Positions 60,749-64,000 of a stretch of DNA of 64,000 bases are shown piece by piece (the first letter of the stretch is position 1; each line of letters opens with the position of its first letter). Origin of the DNA: Owenia fusiformis (Eukaryota; Annelida; Polychaeta; Sabellida; Oweniidae). Position numbers and translations under genes: made by a program. The stretch is from contig CAIIXF020000008.1 in the NCBI GenBank assembly GCA_903813345.2, positions 3,729,341-3,793,340 on the forward strand. The letters are read 5' to 3'. The notes beneath the pieces are model-generated. The model saw only the letters and a program-made list of their open reading frames with translations. It made no database searches and was not told where the DNA came from.

Positions 60749-62472
60749 CACATGCTCAATGATTTCTAACATGTTCTAACAATCGAACAAACTGCTATTT
60801 CTCAAAGGTGTTAACCCCACAATAGAGTCTAATAGTCCCTGGATATACCTGGTCCAGGAGTTAATTAGTTCATATTGGAATATATATGTATTTAGCTGCA
60901 ATTGTCAATAAAGCCTGGAAACCTAGCTACCAACATATTCTGATGTCAGTTTCTGAGGTGTTGTATGTATGATCATGATATTTAGAGGCATTCATTATAT
61001 TATATTCGCCAGCCTAGAGATTACAATGAACCATTGAGCGAACATATAAGACAGATCTATTGCCATTGATACAATACGCCCAGAAATAGGCACGATCATG
61101 AAGGATAATGAATGTAGAGATAGTACTAAGTGGTATATGCTGATTTCTTCATTACTACTAGCACCTGGATTCCTAAGTAGTTCAGGATAAGTTATTTCTA
61201 AATACTAGACTCTAGTACACTAAATAGCTGGAGAGAACAACCTGACAAAATATGTGTAGTACACAGTAAAACCTCTCCTACCACAATCACTTTGGTCCCT
61301 CATAAAAAACTAAAACATCCTTCAGGATAAACTCAATATACAACCCCTCTATAACCTCTGTATATTTACTTCCTAGTATAATGAATATTTCCATTAATTG
61401 AACAACAATGAAATTCTGATAACATAATAATTTATAATATGAGTAAAATATAAATGGGATACAAAAATATTCACATGATGAATATATGTTCATATACAGA
61501 CATTAGCAGTTTAACTGTAGATTGCTCTGGTAACATAAACCAGGCACGAATATATTGTGATTACCCAATAACACAGTAACACAAGTTTGCAAACAGGTCC
61601 ATATGTGTATAAATATAAATAAGATTGGTGGCTTTTCCAAAATAAATCAGATCTCTTACATACAGGTATACCAGGTGATATGCATGCAGAATATCAGATC
61701 ATCGGACCATCAGATCATCATCTCTGCATTGGAATGAATACTGCTAGAGGGGAACTGATAAAAAGCTATCATCTCTCATATGATCTTTGCAATGCAGATT
61801 ATTCTTCATAGGAACAATTGATATCACAATGGTAAACTCTACCTTAAAAGAGAACAAAAATGCAAAAATATTAAATATACATGCATCCACAAGAGAATGT
61901 TTCTCATGCATAGGTCATTAGAGCCTAAATGATAGAGCCACTGTCCTGTGTAATTACTTACACAAACGACTAATTACTTTTTTGCCTCAAAGAACTCTGA
62001 GATTTATTTTTCACATGTTAATTAATACAAATCGCTTACTGTCAATTTGATCATGAAATTTACATTGAATAAACTGGAAAAATAATCTAAGCAATCAAAC
62101 TGTAAAATGTATTACAGATTGTGAGCTGATATATGATTAAATGACGCTGTTATCTTAATGTATTATGTAGTATTGCTTTTTAATGATAGTATAGTACATT
62201 GCTTTTATACTCATTTAGATTCCAAATTGTAATTGAAACATTGAAATTTACCAAAAATGCTTCAAATAACTCATTTATCATATTGAATTGTTTAATGTCT
62301 GAAAAAGTAGATGGGTCTCTCTTGACCTTAAAAAGAAGTCATTCCTACAGGTTTTCAAAGATTTATGGCTTGAATTAGTTAAGAGCATATAGGATGAAGT
62401 CATGTAGCAAGATCATTCAAAAGCATGATTTTGGCTCATTCGTCATAATCGAGGTAACTTGTATATACAGTA
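60749..62472. other. No gene recognised
   Basis: AT-rich. At 61264 CAGTAAAACCTCTCCTACCA is a single MITE-family end. Nothing coding seen. Confidence 0.5.
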
Positions 62473-62793
62473 CAGTAAAATTAACAAATTCACACACTCT
62501 GATAATTCATTGCAACAAAAGTCTGTAAAATATGAGAACGATTTATTCCGTATTTCAAAGGTCATATATAGCTTTGAGAGCTGACAAAAACCAATCATGA
62601 TATAATTGCCCTTCGTGAGTCTAGCCGGATATACCCTGCATGAAAAGACAGTAGGATATTTTTAACAAAATACAGACTATAATTCATTGATACTTGAGTC
62701 TTGCACCAAGTGTAATTGAACAGGAGTAACTTTGTCTTGAGGCACTGAAAAGTGTTCCACTTCTAGAGGTGTTTCACTTTACAGGTTTCACTG
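62473..62793. mobile_element. Probable MITE, CAGTAAAACCTG family
   Basis: TA-CAGTAAAATT at the left and ACAGGTTTCACTG-TA at the right. Only the right 60 bp is strongly family-like, so the left boundary is tentative. Confidence 0.4.
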
Positions 62794-64000
62794 TACATAT
62801 GTGCCTTCTATATATAACTATGTAACAGTCATGGTTAAAATTAATTTCATCCATTGATAGCTTTCAGTTGATTCGTCTCTCTTTAAATCATTCCCCTCGT
62901 GGTTCTATCGGAAATTACCATTTTTGTCAAATGTGAAGATGTAAAAAGTTGATTTGACTTTGAAGCCAATCAGATTAGAATTGAGAAAAGAGGGGAATAG
63001 TCAGATTTTCTAATAAATCTCTTGTGTAACTTTACAGGTTATTGCCCTGGAAAGATCAATTTCATACACAGCCTTTCCTGATGATGAGCAATCGTGGTAT
63101 ATGATAGCAATTTCAAGATCAGAGCTTGTCTAATGTGAGAAAAGAGATACAATATAGAATGAATGATGATATCAGTATGCAAGCACACTAGCACAGGGCA
63201 AACCTGTATAGTAAAAAGGTATCGGGGCTCTATCGGAGCCATTAAGTAGCAATCAACATTTTCATCAAAGAAAGATGTTTCATCTAGATCATCAAAAACA
63301 GTTGCATATAACAAAGTTGAAACCAAGGAAAAGTGTTCACATTGAGAAGTGTTCGAACATACAGGTTTCGCTGTACCAGTATATGAAGTGATTGAAGATT
63401 TCAACAAAGCTTCCTCAAACAAGTTGGTTACCATGCTCATAGATAAAACCACTATTGTATTAATACTGATAACAGCTTGTTAAGGTGACCCAGAGTATAC
63501 ATTTCTCTAATTGGACATTTTCCTGGAAAGTAAATTTTACTCTGATCCATGGGATAATTATGTTACACACTGAGATATTTTGCAAGCCCTGGGAGGGTAA
63601 TAACATTCCTCTTGATTGGGTATCAGTTCCTTAATTCTGAGAATTGATACAAAGTTTTTGTGAACAAGTGAAAGTTTTATAGCAAAGTTTCCCCTGATAT
63701 ATGTAAGAACTGACACAATCTTTATAAATTAAAGATTCTGTTGTAATTATAAAAGTTTAAAAGCCATTAACATGCACCATCCACAAAAACGTTGAATACT
63801 ATAACAAATAATGTCATTTCATACATTATTTGTGTGGATGCCAAATGCTAATGATGCAAATATAACAAAAATGGTAGCAGGCCGTCCAACTGTCCCGCAA
63901 TTTGCGTATTTGTCACATATTTGCTGAAGAAATTTAAGTCACGCCTGTGTTTTGTGTGACAGGATGTCAAGCAAATACGCATTTTTTCAAATCATTGTCA
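62794..64000. other. No gene recognised
   Basis: AT-rich. A 137-codon - frame at 63039-63452 (DDLDETSFFDENVDCYLMAP) has no recognised family. A MITE right end ends at 63373, and a VNTR-family fragment lies at 63762-63835. Confidence 0.45.

Noticed and set aside
63039..63452. Missing N-terminal PLC beta exon
   Set aside because: The - strand frame has an ACAG|GTTTGC junction but no PH-domain pattern and does not resemble the PLC beta N-terminus.

Overview
The window is animal nuclear DNA: AT-rich, with long introns, canonical spliceosomal signals and dense short transposons and minisatellites. It holds two recognisable metazoan signalling genes that converge tail to tail. Repeat content and AT richness suggest a marine invertebrate, possibly a lophotrochozoan (mollusc, annelid or brachiopod) or an ambulacrarian; the sequence does not settle which. 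No prokaryotic, plasmid or viral features, tRNAs or rRNAs were seen.

Left part (about 2.3-9.4 kb, + strand): the 3' portion of an alpha7-like nicotinic acetylcholine receptor subunit. I find the conserved 110-nt exon, a large exon carrying the Cys-loop, the vicinal-cysteine C loop, M1 and M2, an M3 exon, three small cytoplasmic-loop exons and the terminal M4 exon. All reading phases chain, giving 449 residues. The signal peptide and first extracellular exons were not found.

Middle and right (about 9.8-50.95 kb, - strand): a nearly complete phospholipase C beta gene. Thirty exon slots chain in phase to 1285 residues: the PH tail, EF hands, catalytic X and Y halves, C2 and the long C-terminal coiled coil. 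Only the first part of the PH domain is missing. A 3' UTR of about 3.6 kb is inferred. The most interesting feature is at the start of the Y domain. Three tandem alternative exons of exactly 85 nt (30.8, 33.0 and 35.2 kb) each have a U2-type acceptor and a perfect U12-type donor (GTATCCTT). The next exon (29.1 kb) has a perfect U12 branch-point element (TTCCTTAAC) 12 nt before its AG. This predicts mutually exclusive splicing enforced by incompatibility of the major and minor spliceosomes, backed up by reading frame.

Other splice-site oddities in this gene are an exact 61-bp tandem duplication of an exon end with its donor (41.4 kb), a 40-bp minisatellite whose every unit repeats the true donor (26.9-27.1 kb), and an acceptor embedded in a degenerate repeat (46.5 kb).

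The remainder (1-2.3 kb, introns and 51-64 kb) is mostly repeats: many TIR elements with TA target duplications, an 840-bp fold-back element, one hAT-like element, a dispersed family with a central 140-bp VNTR organised as a 420-bp higher-order repeat, and a 45-bp satellite open on both strands and split by a 931-bp TIR transposon. No gene was recognised between 51 and 64 kb.
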